Below the pieces are notes generated by a model that was given only the letters and a program-made list of their open reading frames with translations, did not search any database and was not told the origin of the DNA. The translations under genes and the position numbers were made by a program. From positions 62,001-126,000 of the forward strand of contig NZ_JNAL01000010.1 of NCBI RefSeq assembly GCF_000759955.1: a stretch of DNA of 64,000 nt. Direction: 5' to 3'. The DNA is from Prochlorococcus marinus str. MIT 9201 (lineage in GTDB: Bacteria > Cyanobacteriota > Cyanobacteriia > PCC-6307 > Cyanobiaceae). Shown one piece after another: positions 37,881 to 48,164 of the stretch. Each line of letters opens with the position of its first letter. Position 1 is the stretch's first letter.

Positions 37881-38483
37881 TTTTTTTAAAAAACTTTTCC
37901 TGTGAAGTTTAGTTATTCCATTATCTTTGATAATTGAAAGATGCTCTTTAGTACCATAACCTTTATTCTTAAATATAAAGTATCCTGAGTATTTCTTTTC
38001 TAATCTTTCCATTAGGTTGTCACGCGATACTTTTGCAATTATGCTGGCAGCTGCTATTGCAATAAATTTAGAGTCTCCAGATACTATATTTTTCTGAATT
38101 CCCTTCCATGGCCTTAATGGTAATGTGCCATCAATTATTAATTCAGATGGTTTTTCTTTTAATTTCTTTAAAGCTCTTATCATTGAAAGTTCAGTGGCAA
38201 TTCTAATTCCGAACTTATCTATTTCTCTGGCCGAGGATTGACCAATTCCATAATCAGAACAAAGTAATAAAATTTTTGGCAAAAGTACTTTTCTTTGTTT
38301 GGGAGTTAATTTTTTACTATCATTAACTCCAAATTTTTTTAAGTTTAATTTATTTTTTTTAGTCAAAACCACGACTGCTGAGAAAACTGGACCAAAAACT
38401 GCTCCCTTTCCAACTTCATCTAGCCCTACTTCGGATACTTTATTCAATACTTGCTGAAGATCTCCTTCTTTTTTTTCTTGCAT
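37866..38483 (-). CDS. rnhB: Ribonuclease HII
   Basis: Cleaves RNA in RNA-DNA hybrids, including single ribonucleotides in DNA. The 205-residue protein has the [20 protein letters not shown] motif with the first catalytic Asp-Glu pair. It also has [12 protein letters not shown], the [11 protein letters not shown] segment with a further Asp, and [15 protein letters not shown]. One oddity is GKGA where most RNases HII have GRGP/GRGC. Its ATG lies 44 bases inside the end of rne, so the two genes overlap and are translationally coupled, as is common in cyanobacteria. Confidence 0.94.
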   Translation of the reverse strand: MQEKKEGDLQQVLNKVSEVGLDEVGKGAVFGPVFSAVVVLTKKNKLNLKKFGVNDSKKLTPKQRKVLLPKILLLCSDYGIGQSSAREIDKFGIRIATELSMIRALKKLKEKPSELIIDGTLPLRPWKGIQKNIVSGDSKFIAIAAASIIAKVSRDNLMERLEKKYSGYFIFKNKGYGTKEHLSIIKDNGITKLHRKSFLKKSNLI

Positions 38484-40260
38484 TGTTTATTTCATCTGTT
38501 AGTTCGCTTTCATCGCTCTTATCTGTAAATAAAACTTCTTCTGTTTCATTAGTTTCTTTTGTTGATTTATCTTTTAAGTCTGTGTTCGCTTTAATATCAA
38601 TTTCAGACACTTCTTCTTCAGTTTTTGAGATTTTGCTTACTTGTTTTGAAGTTGTTTTTTTAATATCTAAAGTTTTTTCGTCTGTCTTACTCTTTTCATG
38701 TAACTGCGCAAGATTATTGCTGTTGAGATACTCTTTCCCTACCTTTATGAGTGGATTAATGCCCAATTGGCTGTAAACAATTTTTTCATCATTCGTAAGA
38801 TCAACAGTTATTAAGTTTTTTTCTTTTGAATTTAATGAGTTCAAATTTTCATTATTATTTTCTTGTTTATTCGAAGAATCATCCTTATTTATGTTTTTTG
38901 AGTTAAGTAATTCATTTTCAACTATTTTTTGCTGCTTTTCAGTTAATTGAGAACCCTCTATATCTAGAGATTTTATTCCGTTATATTTATTAAATTTATT
39001 GTCAGAGTTTTTAAATTGAAAACTAGTTACTTCATTGTTTAATATGTTTTCGATATTTCCTGTGCCGTTGCAATGAGAACATTTTTTACCAAATAATTCA
39101 TATATATTTTGACCTTGTCTTTTTCTGGTTAACTCAACTAAACCTAATTCAGTAAGCTGAGCTATCTGAGGCCTAGCAGAATCATCTTTTATTGCCGAAG
39201 TGAAATGCTCAAGTAACTGAAATTGATCTCTTCTAGATTCCATATCAATAAAATCTACTACGATAACTCCGCCAATATTTCTTAATTTCATTTGTCTTGA
39301 GATTTCAACAGCTGCTTCGCAATTCGTCCATAAAACTGTTTGTCTTGAGTTGGCAGATCTTGTAAATGAGCCAGAGTTTACATCAATTACTGTTAAGGCT
39401 TCAGTTGGTTCAATAATGATATATCCTCCTGAAGGAAGGTCTACCCTTGGTTGAAGAGCTTTCTGAATTGTTTTTGTGACTTCGTACTTTTCTAAAATAT
39501 TTTGGTTGAGAACATTATCATGAAATTCAATATCTATATTAGATTCGTAATTTATTAAAAAATCTTTTGCCTTTTCAATTGAAATTTTACTATCGATAAT
39601 TACGCTTTTAGTTGATGATTTAATATGATCTCTCAAAATTTTAAGAGAGAAATCATCATCTCTTTTTATTAAATTTGGTGGGTTAGAAGTTTCAGAAACT
39701 TTTAAAATATTTTCCCATTGTTGAATTAAATTTTCTAAATCTTCAATAAGTAGTTCTTCTTTTATCTTTTCTGCCTCTGTTCTAAATAGTAAACCTGTAC
39801 TTTGTGGTTTTATTAGAACTCCTAGAGCTTTTAAGCGACTCCTTTCAGTTTCAGTATTGATTTTTCTGGAAATATTTACTCCTTGACCATATGGCTGTAA
39901 TATCAAGTACTTTCCAGGAATTGAAATACTTCCGTTAAGTCTAGGCCCTTTAGATCCTGTAGGTTCTTTCATGACCTGTACTAGAACTTTTTGTTTTGGC
40001 TCTAGTAATTCAGTTATTCCATATATTCCTTTTTTTTGTCTTAATGGACCAAGATCTGATACATGGATGAATCCATTTTTATCGCTTTCACCAATATTTA
40101 TGAAAGCTGCATCTATTCCAGGAAGAACATTTTCAACCGTTCCTAAAAAAATATCGCCAATTTGATATTGACCTTGTGCGACGATTAATTCATCAACTCG
40201 ACCATCTGTGAGCAGAGCTGCAATTCGAGCCTGCTCAGCGATGATAATTTGCTGAGACAT
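38440..40260 (-). CDS. rne: Ribonuclease E/G
   Basis: Main endoribonuclease for mRNA decay and tRNA/rRNA processing. Residues 1-400 form the catalytic core, with an S1 domain ([23 protein letters not shown]), [10 protein letters not shown] with metal-binding Asp, [12 protein letters not shown], and the zinc-link C394-SHC397. The C-terminal half is low-complexity, rich in Asn, Glu, Lys and Ser. The tail ends [11 protein letters not shown], matching the arginine-rich nonapeptide that recruits PNPase in cyanobacteria. The 3' end overlaps rnhB. The leader holds a T7/A7 hairpin (40309-40341) in the spacer. Confidence 0.96.
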   Translation of the reverse strand: MSQQIIIAEQARIAALLTDGRVDELIVAQGQYQIGDIFLGTVENVLPGIDAAFINIGESDKNGFIHVSDLGPLRQKKGIYGITELLEPKQKVLVQVMKEPTGSKGPRLNGSISIPGKYLILQPYGQGVNISRKINTETERSRLKALGVLIKPQSTGLLFRTEAEKIKEELLIEDLENLIQQWENILKVSETSNPPNLIKRDDDFSLKILRDHIKSSTKSVIIDSKISIEKAKDFLINYESNIDIEFHDNVLNQNILEKYEVTKTIQKALQPRVDLPSGGYIIIEPTEALTVIDVNSGSFTRSANSRQTVLWTNCEAAVEISRQMKLRNIGGVIVVDFIDMESRRDQFQLLEHFTSAIKDDSARPQIAQLTELGLVELTRKRQGQNIYELFGKKCSHCNGTGNIENILNNEVTSFQFKNSDNKFNKYNGIKSLDIEGSQLTEKQQKIVENELLNSKNINKDDSSNKQENNNENLNSLNSKEKNLITVDLTNDEKIVYSQLGINPLIKVGKEYLNSNNLAQLHEKSKTDEKTLDIKKTTSKQVSKISKTEEEVSEIDIKANTDLKDKSTKETNETEEVLFTDKSDESELTDEINNARKKRRRSSASIE

Positions 40261-40308
40261 ATAATTTATTCTGAATGATTTGGATTTTGAAAATCATCTA
40301 AGGTAATT

Positions 40309-40341
40309 AGTTAGATTTTTTTCTTTTTAAAAAAAGCAACT
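40309..40341 (-). promoter_or_regulatory. U-rich hairpin in the rne leader
   Basis: On the rne transcript, AGUU and U7 pair with A7 and AACU across a short loop (AGTT at 40309, T run 40316-40322, A run 40329-40335, AACT ending 40341). It lies 49-81 bases upstream of the rne start. RNase E autoregulation through U-rich leader sequences is known in cyanobacteria; its action here is inferred. Confidence 0.45.
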
Positions 40342-40452
40342 ATTTATAGCTAGTATTATGTAATTTTTTAAAATTAATAAATTTAATTGTGATTGAATTC
40401 TGCTATTTATAAAGCTTTAAACGATTTTCAAACTAATTGAAATTGAATTCAT

Positions 40453-40484
40453 AGCTATGATTATTTCTTGAATTAATCATAACT
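40453..40484 (+). repeat. Inverted repeat in the dapL upstream region
   Basis: AGCTATGATTA (40453-40463) and TAATCATAACT (40474-40484) are inverted copies with one mismatch and a 10-base centre, about 77 bases upstream of dapL. This could be an operator or a chance AT-rich palindrome. Confidence 0.4.
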
Positions 40485-40561
40485 AGGATAATCTTAACAT
40501 CTAATCACCACTAAAGCACGTTGATCCATTATTCTAATAAAGGTGAAATTTTTTATTTAAA

Positions 40562-41788
40562 GTGGTTCAAGTAAACGAAAATTATTTAAAACTCAAAGCA
40601 GGCTATTTATTCCCTGAAATTGCTAAAAGAGTAAAAATATATTCCCAATCAAATAGTAGTGCTGATATTATAAAGCTTGGAATAGGAGATGTTACAGAAC
40701 CATTACCTAGAGCATGCATAGAGGCAATGGGCAAAGCTTTAGATGATATGGGGACAACAGAAGGTTTTAGAGGTTATGGTCCAGAACAAGGTTATTCTTG
40801 GCTCAGAGAAAAAATATCTGAGCATGATTTTCTTTCTCGAGGCTGTCAAATATTACCTGAAGAAATCTTTGTATCAGATGGATCTAAATGCGATAGTAGC
40901 AATATTTTAGATATTCTTGGAAAAGATAATTCCATTGCTGTAACAGATCCTGTTTATCCTGTTTATGTTGATAGTAATGTTATGACAGGCAGAACTGGAG
41001 ATGCTCTTGAAAATGGAACTTATCAAGGGTTGACATATCTTGCAATAAACGAGGGAAATAACTTTATGCCAGAATTACCTGAAAAAAAAGTTGATATTTT
41101 ATACCTTTGTTTCCCAAATAATCCAACTGGAGCAACTATTACTAAAGATGAATTGAAAAAGTGGGTTGACTATGCTCTTCAAAACAAATCTCTAATACTT
41201 TTTGATGCAGCTTATGAAGCATTTATTCAAGATAATGATATTCCACATTCAATATATGAGATCGAGGGGGCAAAGGAATGTGCAATTGAATTCAGATCTT
41301 TTTCAAAGAATGCAGGATTCACTGGAGTTAGATGTGCTTTTACAGTAATACCTAAAAATCTCAAAGGTTTGAGCTCAACAAATGAGGAAATAGACTTATG
41401 GCCTCTTTGGAATAGGCGACAATCTACAAAGTTTAATGGAGTAAGTTACGTCGTTCAGAGAGGAGCAGAAGCTGTTTATTCACATGAAGGGAAGAAAGAG
41501 GTGAAAGGTTTAATTGATTTTTATATGGAAAATGCAAAAATCATGAAAAATAAACTTCAGACAGCAGGATATAAGGTTTTCGGAGGGGACAATGCTCCTT
41601 ATATCTGGATTAAAGTTCCTGATCTAATGACATCTTGGGACTTTTTCGATTTTCTTCTTCAGAAAGTTAGTGTCGTGGGCACACCTGGGAGCGGATTTGG
41701 ATTATCAGGAGAGGGTTATTTCCGTTTGTCAGCATTTAACTCACGATCAAACGTTATTGATGCAATGGAAAGAATAATTAATATATAA
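40562..41788 (+). CDS. dapL: LL-diaminopimelate aminotransferase
   Basis: PLP enzyme that makes LL-diaminopimelate in one step from tetrahydrodipicolinate, for lysine and peptidoglycan. This is the pathway of cyanobacteria, plants and chlamydiae. The 408-residue protein has the N-terminal [51 protein letters not shown], and PLP Lys249 in [15 protein letters not shown]. The start is GTG at 40562 ([17 protein letters not shown]), the family opening. clpS follows after 33 bases. Confidence 0.96.
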   Translation: MVQVNENYLKLKAGYLFPEIAKRVKIYSQSNSSADIIKLGIGDVTEPLPRACIEAMGKALDDMGTTEGFRGYGPEQGYSWLREKISEHDFLSRGCQILPEEIFVSDGSKCDSSNILDILGKDNSIAVTDPVYPVYVDSNVMTGRTGDALENGTYQGLTYLAINEGNNFMPELPEKKVDILYLCFPNNPTGATITKDELKKWVDYALQNKSLILFDAAYEAFIQDNDIPHSIYEIEGAKECAIEFRSFSKNAGFTGVRCAFTVIPKNLKGLSSTNEEIDLWPLWNRRQSTKFNGVSYVVQRGAEAVYSHEGKKEVKGLIDFYMENAKIMKNKLQTAGYKVFGGDNAPYIWIKVPDLMTSWDFFDFLLQKVSVVGTPGSGFGLSGEGYFRLSAFNSRSNVIDAMERIINI

Positions 41789-41821
41789 TTATTATTACTA
41801 TTTAGATTCTTAAAAAATTTA

Positions 41822-42139
41822 ATGCTATCCATAAAATTAAAACAAAGCGATAATAATAATTCAGCAGTGATTGAAAAGAAACCTGCTGAATTAAAAAATA
41901 AATCTCCAAAATATAAGGTATTACTTCATAATGACCCAGTAAACTCTATGGAGTATGTAACTATTTCACTACGAGAAGTTGTGCCGCAATTAAGTGAACA
42001 AGATGCGATCTCCATAATGCTAGAGGCACACAATACGGGTATAGGTTTGGTAATTGTTTGTGATTTAGAGCCAGCAGAATTCTACTCAGAATCATTAAAA
42101 TCAAGAGGAATTTCTAGTTCAATTGAAAAAGAGGATTAA
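41822..42139 (+). CDS. clpS: ATP-dependent Clp protease adaptor ClpS
   Basis: ClpS binds N-terminal degron residues and hands substrates to ClpC/ClpA. The 105-residue protein has a flexible N-terminus (about 1-30) and the conserved YKVLLHNDPVNSMEYVT, with the Asn-Asp pair that contacts the degron. It also has the IMLEAHNTGIGLVIVCDLEPAE segment (helix and strand), where E. coli has the His that contacts substrate. It is co-directional with dapL and convergent with the radical SAM gene, ending 15 bases away. Confidence 0.94.
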   Translation: MLSIKLKQSDNNNSAVIEKKPAELKNKSPKYKVLLHNDPVNSMEYVTISLREVVPQLSEQDAISIMLEAHNTGIGLVIVCDLEPAEFYSESLKSRGISSSIEKED

Positions 42140-42154
42140 TAATTTTTGAATTTA

Positions 42155-43804
42155 TTATTTTAAATGAGCTAATTTCCTTTCTGATAAGGGACGCACTTTT
42201 AGAGATTCTTCTAGGGAAGACTTTCCATATTCTCTCTCAAGAATGTTGATAACCGTTTTACCAAATTCATCTTCTGGATTATCAAAAGCTTCTAAGCAAA
42301 CCTGGCCAAGTTTTTTTCCTAATGAGCCTGGATTCCATAGAAGTTTTCTTGCTGTCCAGGGCATCATACTCATTGGATTATAATCAGGCTTCAAAATTTT
42401 ATGATCTAAGGCATATTTTTCAAGAAGAGTGTGAGGTTGCAAACCTATAAAGAATATAGCTGGATCAACTAGGCCTTTACCAAAAATATTTTCTAATTCT
42501 CTATGGTAAGCAATTGTTTGTCTTATGGTGCTTGGCGTTTCATCAAATACATTAAATGAATAATTGACTGATACATGGTTTTTGAAACCTGATTGGACTA
42601 GCATCCTACAATTATTTAATACAGTTTCAAGGTCGTACGCTAGTTTCATTTTTCTTACAAGTTCTTGAGATCCCGAAGTGATACCGATTTCAAAATAGCT
42701 CATACCTGTATCAACCATAAGCTGAGCAAGTTCAGCATCAATATTATCCGCTCTTATGTATGCAGCCCAATTAATGTCGTGCCAGCCTTGGTTTTTAATA
42801 GCTTGCAATAGCTTTTTCGCGTCTTCAATGTGCTTTTTGGCTGGAATAAATTGAGCATCTGTAAACCAAAATCCTCTAACTCCAAGATCGTATAATTGTT
42901 TCATCTCTTTGATTACTTCGTTAACTGGATTTACACGAACTTGCTTCCCTTCTACAACTGTATAAACACAGAAGCAACAATTATGAGGACAGCCTCTTTT
43001 TGTTTGCACCCCTACATAGTATTCTCCACCATCTATATACCAGTTAAATTCAGGCCATATTGATTTAATATATTTATAATTGCAAGCAGTTTTAACAGTG
43101 CCTGAAGGTTGTTCATGTATTAATTTGTTACGAGGTTTTTGTCCAGCAATATAACACCTTTCTTCCTCTATGGAATCTCTCCTAATGATTTTCTCTATGA
43201 GATTTTCTCCCTCTCCAACAGATATAACAGTTCCTTTAGGAAGTAGACTTCCTAATTGTTCATAGAAGACACTAACAGCACCACCTCCTAAAATTACTTT
43301 TATATCTTTGTTATATTTTTGTGCTCTTTTTAATCCCATCTTGACTAAAGAAGTATTTCTATATATCTCTCCGTAGTGAGATGCAATTAATTTTAATCCT
43401 CCCCAAGAACCTCTAATTTTTTTTAGGAAATTTTTTGAGTAAAAAACCTCAAAAGAGTTTTGAAGGGGATTTCCACTTCTTCCATCAACAGGTGCATAAA
43501 TTTGTATATCTCTCCATGAAAAAATGATTAGATGAGGTCTAAATTGGTCAATTTTTCTAGCTAAATATTTGGAAACTCTATTAGATGGAATTATTGCTAG
43601 ATCAATAAATTGTTGCTCTACATTTGGAAAACATTTGTGAATATGGTCTGCTAAATAAATAGGTCCTATTGGAAATATCGGATTACATGGAAGTCTTACA
43701 GTAAGAATTTTTTCATACTGCTTTTCGAGGGGATTTTTTTTATTTATTTTTTTGATTTTTAAATTTAAATTCATGCCATGAATTTCTAATGATCTTAACT
43801 TCAT
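42155..43804 (-). CDS. Radical SAM protein with B12-binding-like N-terminal domain
   Basis: A 549-residue protein of the B12-binding radical SAM class. The N-terminal half (about 40-235) has a Rossmann-like region (PIFPIGPIYLADHI, FRPHLIIFSWRDIQIY, VILGGGAVSVFYEQ). A canonical D-x-H-x-x-G cobalamin motif is not evident. The radical SAM motif is GCPHNCCFC (Cys-x3-Cys-x2-Cys near residues 271-278), followed by FWFTDAQFIPAK and FEIGITSGSQE. Family resemblance is to BchE/anaerobic magnesium-cyclase-like and methylthiotransferase-like enzymes, but the substrate is unknown. The first ATG is used; a second at codon 11 is possible. Confidence 0.85.
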   Translation of the reverse strand: MKLRSLEIHGMNLNLKIKKINKKNPLEKQYEKILTVRLPCNPIFPIGPIYLADHIHKCFPNVEQQFIDLAIIPSNRVSKYLARKIDQFRPHLIIFSWRDIQIYAPVDGRSGNPLQNSFEVFYSKNFLKKIRGSWGGLKLIASHYGEIYRNTSLVKMGLKRAQKYNKDIKVILGGGAVSVFYEQLGSLLPKGTVISVGEGENLIEKIIRRDSIEEERCYIAGQKPRNKLIHEQPSGTVKTACNYKYIKSIWPEFNWYIDGGEYYVGVQTKRGCPHNCCFCVYTVVEGKQVRVNPVNEVIKEMKQLYDLGVRGFWFTDAQFIPAKKHIEDAKKLLQAIKNQGWHDINWAAYIRADNIDAELAQLMVDTGMSYFEIGITSGSQELVRKMKLAYDLETVLNNCRMLVQSGFKNHVSVNYSFNVFDETPSTIRQTIAYHRELENIFGKGLVDPAIFFIGLQPHTLLEKYALDHKILKPDYNPMSMMPWTARKLLWNPGSLGKKLGQVCLEAFDNPEDEFGKTVINILEREYGKSSLEESLKVRPLSERKLAHLK

Positions 43805-44086
43805 AGAGAATCTAACTACTTTATAACTAATTTGGAGAAATTAAAATCCCAAGAGAATGATACTAACAATTAATTAAATTCAAATAACAGAAATTTTATA
43901 AATCCATTTTTGTATTTAGAAGAGTTTGAATGCATCAATAAATTTGACTAAGAATTTCAAAATATTTTTTAGAGACTTAAACTTTTTGCAATAAAAATAA
44001 GCAAGAAATAAAAGTTACATAGTTAAAATGGATATTTAAATTATGAAAATCAACCATATAAAATTATCTCTAATATGCTTTTTAAA

Positions 44087-44158
44087 TGCCGATAATCGGA
44101 ATTGAACCAATGACCTACTGTTTACGAGACAGTTGCTCTACCCCTGAGCTATACCGGC
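44087..44158 (-). tRNA. tRNA-Thr (anticodon CGU)
   Basis: A 72-base tRNA on the minus strand with acceptor stem GCCGGTA / TATCGGC, discriminator A, D arm AGCTCAGGGGTAGAGC, anticodon stem ACTGT / ACAGT with loop CTCGTAA (anticodon CGU, reads ACG), and T arm TTGGTTCAATTCC. No CCA is encoded. The 282 bases between it and the radical SAM gene hold nothing I can support as a gene. Confidence 0.97.
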
Positions 44159-44212
44159 AATATTAAAGTCTTGATTTTTCGTTTAGACTTAATTCTATTA
44201 TTAAATAAATTT

Positions 44213-44452
44213 ATGTCAAAAATAGATCCTGAGTTAAAAAAGAAATTATTAAAGGAATCTCAGGCTCCTTTCAAAGGTTTGAGGAGAATATTGTGGATAG
44301 CTTTTAGCGGTTCGGCATTTTTGGGACTTTTGATAATGCTTTTAAAAATGTCTAATGGAAGTGAATTGCAGCAAAATAATCTTCTCATTCAATTGGGTGC
44401 ATGTATATTATTTCCTACTTTATTATTCCTTGACAAAAATAAAGATTCATAA
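44213..44452 (+). CDS. DUF3493 family small membrane protein
   Basis: A 79-residue protein starting at the ATG at 44213 (MSKIDPELKKKLLKESQAP). A TTG 42 bases earlier would add a poorly fitting stretch. It has the conserved FKGLRRILWIAFSGSAFLGL segment and two hydrophobic helices (about 28-46 and 59-72). It resembles the DUF3493 family of cyanobacteria and chloroplasts, related to proteins linked to photosystem II accumulation; function here is inferred only by similarity. The gene is convergent with infB, with one base between stops. Confidence 0.82.
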   Translation: MSKIDPELKKKLLKESQAPFKGLRRILWIAFSGSAFLGLLIMLLKMSNGSELQQNNLLIQLGACILFPTLLFLDKNKDS

Positions 44453-44453
44453 G

Positions 44454-47400
44454 TCAACTATTGGATGTTTGGGTTAATGTTCTCTTTTTAGTAACAAATT
44501 TGTATGCTTCAATTAAGTCTCCCTCAATCCAAGAGGAGAATTTATCGCAGCCAACTCCGCATTCAAAGCCTGTATTTACTTCTTTTACGTCATCTTTAGC
44601 CCTTTTGAGAGAGTCTAAATTGCCTTCAAAAATTACTTTATCTGATCTAATAACTCTTAGAGAACAATTTCGTTGTAATTTACCATTTTGTATGTAACAT
44701 CCTGCGATAGCTCCCTTGCCAACTGCAAAAGTTGCCCTAACTTCGGCTTTTCCTAAAGATTCTTCTACAAGATCAGGTTCTAGTAAGCCTTCCATAGCCA
44801 ACTGAATATCTTCTAAGAGTTTATAGATTACTTCATATTCTCTTATGTCAACATCGTTCGCATCTGCTGCTTTCTTTGCTCCAGATGCTAACGATGTGTT
44901 AAATCCAATGATTACTGATCCTGATGCAGCTGCAAGGTCTATATCTGTCTCAGTTATTTCTCCTGGAGCTGATAGTAAAACCCTTACTTGAACTTCATTC
45001 TTTGGTAATTGTTCAAGTGATCCTAATATAGCTTCTACACTACCTTGAACATCAGCTTTAAGAATTAAGTTTAACTCTTTTAGTTCTCCATCATTTGCTT
45101 TAGTTGATAGGGATGATAAGCTAACTCTTCTTGAAGCCATCTGCTGGGCTAATTTTGTAGCTCTGGCATCAGTGGCTCTATCTCCAACAACAGCTCGAGC
45201 AGTTTTTTCATCAGGGTAGACTTCGAATTCATCACCTGCTGTTGGTACCTCACTAAATCCAAGTGCTTCAACAGGAAAGGATGGTCCGGCTTCTTTGATT
45301 CTGTTACCATTTTCATCAACCATTGCTCTTATTTTTCCTAGGACTGAACCTGCAGCCAAAACATCACCAGATTTTAAGGTACCATTTTGTACTAAAAGAG
45401 TAGCTACAGGACCTTTGGCTTTATCTAGGTGAGCTTCAATAACAGTACCTTTGGCATGTCTGTCAGGGTTTGCTTGTAGGTCTTCAACTTCTGAAACTAA
45501 TAAAATCATTTCAAGCAATTTATCAATGTTTTGTTTTTTGATTGCACTCACTGGAACCATCACAATATCTCCTCCCCAATCTTCAGCAATTAAATCTTTT
45601 TCTGATAGTTCTTGTTTAACTCTTTCTGGAGATGCCCCTTCTTTATCAATTTTATTTATTGCAACAACAATTGGTACTTTTGCAGCTTTTGCATGACTAA
45701 TAGCCTCAAGTGTTTGGGGTCTGCAACCATCATCTGCCGCCACAACAAGAACAGCTACATCTGTGACTTTTGTACCCCTTGCTCTCATTGCTGTAAAGGC
45801 TTCATGCCCAGGGGTATCAAGAAAAGTTAATTTTTTCTTTTTGGATTCATGTTCAAATTCAACTTGATAAGCGCCTATGTGTTGAGTTATACCCCCTGCC
45901 TCTCCTGAAGCTACCCTTGATTCCCTTATGGAATCTAAGAGACTTGTTTTACCATGATCTACATGACCCATTACTGTAATAACAGGTGGTCTTTTTATTA
46001 AATTATCAATATCATCAGATTCAATCATATCTACTGTTTTCTCTGCGGCTTCTTGGATATCATCTTGCAAAACAGGCACTCCAAATTCTTCTGCAACAGT
46101 TTCAATAGTTGCCAAGTCAAGTGATTGGGTTACAGTGGCCGTTATTCCCTTAAAGAAAAGTGATTTGATTATTTCAGAACTTTCCAGACTTAATTTATCA
46201 GCCAATTCTTGAACAGTTAGATTATCTTCAGGAACAATTATCATCTCAGGTCTTACTTGTTTTGCTTCTTTAGCAGCCCTTAACTCCATAGCTCTTCTTT
46301 TTTGCCTTTGTCTTGTGGTCTCTTTTTTCTTTTTCTTAAATTGTTTTATAGATTTTTGAGGTCTAGTCTCATCAGACTTTTCTTTCTTTGGACGCGCCAA
46401 ACTAGCTGATAGTATTGATATTTTTTCACCTGAGTATCCACTGGTTTCAGATGTTAATGAATCATCATTCTCACCGATAAAATGAACTTTCTGTCTTTGT
46501 TTTTGGGTATTTTTACTTTTTAATGCTTCTAATTTTGCACTATCATCCCAATCCGTCTTCCCGGTTTTTCTTGAACTATTTGAAAATGTTCTATAAGGTG
46601 TTTTTTTAGAATTCGGGGCAGCATTTGGACGATTATTGGGAGTTTTTACCTTCTGCTTAGGTGACTCAATATTTTGTTTGTCGTTATTTTTAATACTTTG
46701 CTTATCTTTTTCAGATTTATTAGTTTTTTGGAGTTGTAAAAGTTCATTAGGTGATACTGGTTTCCTGATGCCAGAGGGCTTTTGACTATTGAATTTAGAA
46801 CTAGATCTATTAAAATCACCTTGCTTAAAAGAACTTCCTTGTCTGTAATTTCCACTAGAACTTCCAGATCTGTTGGGATTGAATTGTCTATTGAAGGAGC
46901 CAGGTCTGCCTTGATCTGATTGCTTGTTACTTAATCCTGGCCTATTGGAGATGCCAGGTCTGCCTTGATCTGATTGCTTGTTACTTAATCCTGGCCTATT
47001 GGAGATGCCAGGTCTATTTGGAGAACCCGGTCTGTTTGGAACACCAGGTCTTTTTTGGGCAGTTTGTTTAAAAGAAATGTTTTGCTTAGTATTGTTTTGC
47101 CTATTAGCCTCTCTTCTTATGGGAGCTCCTACGAGCTCTGGAGTATTCACTTTATTATTAAGATTTTTTGCTTGAGATTTGTTCGTTTTTTGATCAGGGT
47201 TGTTAGATAGTTCTCTTTTATCTACTGCGCTGTAAATGTTCTTCGAGGATTGATTAGATTTAATATTATTATTATTACTATTTATATTTTTTGGCTTTGC
47301 AATTAGCTGAATAGGAGGTTTTGCTGGACTTTTGATAGGTGGAGTTGTGTTATTTCGAAAAGTTTTTTTATCTTGGTTGTAAGAGTATGAAGGTTTACTA

Positions 47401-47834
47401 TTTGTATTTTGATTTTTAGGATTTGCTTGCGATTGTGAATTATTAATATTTGGGGGCTTATTTGGATTTTTAGGTAAATTTGAAATTGTTTTAGGACTCT
47501 CGGGCTTATTAAGAGGTTTTATCAATAATGGCTTTTTGTTTAGATTGTCTTTAGAGGGTTTCCCTATTTCAGAAGAGATTAAGGGAGATTTATCTTCTTT
47601 GTTTTGTTTGTAATTATCTTTTTTAATTAAAGGTTTATTAATAGAAAGTATTTTTTTATTTGAATCTTTTTTATTAATAAGATGTTCTATTTTTTTTGCA
47701 TCCTCTACACTAATCGAACTGCTGTGACTTTTTACTGAAATTGAAAGTTTTTGAGCGGCATCCAATATATCTTTATTTTCCAGATTTAAGTCTCTGGAAA
47801 GTTCGTAAATTCTGATTTTATCGCTGAGTGTCAT
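44454..47834 (-). CDS. infB: Translation initiation factor IF-2
   Basis: GTPase that brings initiator tRNA to the ribosome and promotes subunit joining. The 1126-residue protein has an N-terminal IF2_N-like domain (1-55) and a very long Asn/Ser/Pro/Lys/Gln-rich disordered region (about 56-520) containing an 18-residue tandem repeat. A second IF2_N domain lies at about 540-600 ([20 protein letters not shown]). The G domain follows, with [12 protein letters not shown] near 622, DTPGHEAF and NKID. Beta domains and the C-terminal tRNA-binding domain come last. It ends the rimP-nusA-ylxR-infB cluster, 48 bases after ylxR. Confidence 0.97.
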   Translation of the reverse strand: MTLSDKIRIYELSRDLNLENKDILDAAQKLSISVKSHSSSISVEDAKKIEHLINKKDSNKKILSINKPLIKKDNYKQNKEDKSPLISSEIGKPSKDNLNKKPLLIKPLNKPESPKTISNLPKNPNKPPNINNSQSQANPKNQNTNSKPSYSYNQDKKTFRNNTTPPIKSPAKPPIQLIAKPKNINSNNNNIKSNQSSKNIYSAVDKRELSNNPDQKTNKSQAKNLNNKVNTPELVGAPIRREANRQNNTKQNISFKQTAQKRPGVPNRPGSPNRPGISNRPGLSNKQSDQGRPGISNRPGLSNKQSDQGRPGSFNRQFNPNRSGSSSGNYRQGSSFKQGDFNRSSSKFNSQKPSGIRKPVSPNELLQLQKTNKSEKDKQSIKNNDKQNIESPKQKVKTPNNRPNAAPNSKKTPYRTFSNSSRKTGKTDWDDSAKLEALKSKNTQKQRQKVHFIGENDDSLTSETSGYSGEKISILSASLARPKKEKSDETRPQKSIKQFKKKKKETTRQRQKRRAMELRAAKEAKQVRPEMIIVPEDNLTVQELADKLSLESSEIIKSLFFKGITATVTQSLDLATIETVAEEFGVPVLQDDIQEAAEKTVDMIESDDIDNLIKRPPVITVMGHVDHGKTSLLDSIRESRVASGEAGGITQHIGAYQVEFEHESKKKKLTFLDTPGHEAFTAMRARGTKVTDVAVLVVAADDGCRPQTLEAISHAKAAKVPIVVAINKIDKEGASPERVKQELSEKDLIAEDWGGDIVMVPVSAIKKQNIDKLLEMILLVSEVEDLQANPDRHAKGTVIEAHLDKAKGPVATLLVQNGTLKSGDVLAAGSVLGKIRAMVDENGNRIKEAGPSFPVEALGFSEVPTAGDEFEVYPDEKTARAVVGDRATDARATKLAQQMASRRVSLSSLSTKANDGELKELNLILKADVQGSVEAILGSLEQLPKNEVQVRVLLSAPGEITETDIDLAAASGSVIIGFNTSLASGAKKAADANDVDIREYEVIYKLLEDIQLAMEGLLEPDLVEESLGKAEVRATFAVGKGAIAGCYIQNGKLQRNCSLRVIRSDKVIFEGNLDSLKRAKDDVKEVNTGFECGVGCDKFSSWIEGDLIEAYKFVTKKRTLTQTSNS
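46901..47008 (-). repeat. Two perfect copies of a 54-base tandem repeat within infB
   Basis: Two identical 54-base units (46901-46954, 46955-47008) encode an 18-residue unit that includes [15 protein letters not shown] in the disordered region of IF-2. Partial, degenerate copies ([13 protein letters not shown] and similar) flank them. Perfect identity suggests a recent duplication by slippage or unequal recombination. Confidence 0.93.
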
Positions 47835-47882
47835 TTAGTCTGATTTTTACTCTTTCTAAAATTTAAAGAGGATTTAATTTAA

Positions 47883-48164
47883 TTATATTCCCTTAATGGG
47901 ATTGTCATTGTAGCTTGAAATTACTTTTTCAAAAATATCAATAAACTCAGGGTCTAGAAATGTTTTTAAAGCTTTTTGAAGCTTTTTTTTGATTTTAGAA
48001 TCTGAGTAGCATTTTTTTGACTTGCAAATGTAAGCCGATCGTCCCATCCCTTTTTGAAAAATGATGCCTTGCTTATGATCTTTGGTAATCTTAATAAGAT
48101 TTTGCCTGTCATATGTTTTTCTACATGAAATGCATATACGCATGACAGGGGTTTGTTGTATCAC
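47883..48164 (-). CDS. ylxR: YlxR (DUF448) RNA-binding protein
   Basis: A 93-residue protein of the YlxR/RNase P modulator family, which sits between nusA and infB in many bacteria. It has MRICISCRKTYDRQNLIKIT and the GRSAYICKSKKC motif, with paired Cys. YlxR proteins are thought to bind RNA; one is reported to act on RNase P. The longest frame starts at GTG at 48164, whose GTGA overlaps the nusA stop. The ATG at 48143 (MRICISC) is an equally good alternative. Confidence 0.88.
   Translation of the reverse strand: MIQQTPVMRICISCRKTYDRQNLIKITKDHKQGIIFQKGMGRSAYICKSKKCYSDSKIKKKLQKALKTFLDPEFIDIFEKVISSYNDNPIKGI

Larger units (their letters stand above)
40261..40561. promoter_or_regulatory. Divergent rne-dapL spacer
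   Basis: The 301 bases between the rne and dapL start codons are very AT-rich, with no convincing ORF or RNA gene. They must contain both promoters. Two structured elements are listed separately: a hairpin in the rne leader and an inverted repeat nearer dapL. No recognisable operator consensus is seen. Confidence 0.55.

Noticed and set aside
43805-44086. Small gene between the radical SAM gene and tRNA-Thr
   Set aside because: Only very short ATG frames (20 codons or fewer) occur, one running into the tRNA; nothing can be supported.
46901-47008. CRISPR-like repeats
   Set aside because: The two 54-base units are directly abutting, without spacers, and are in frame within infB.
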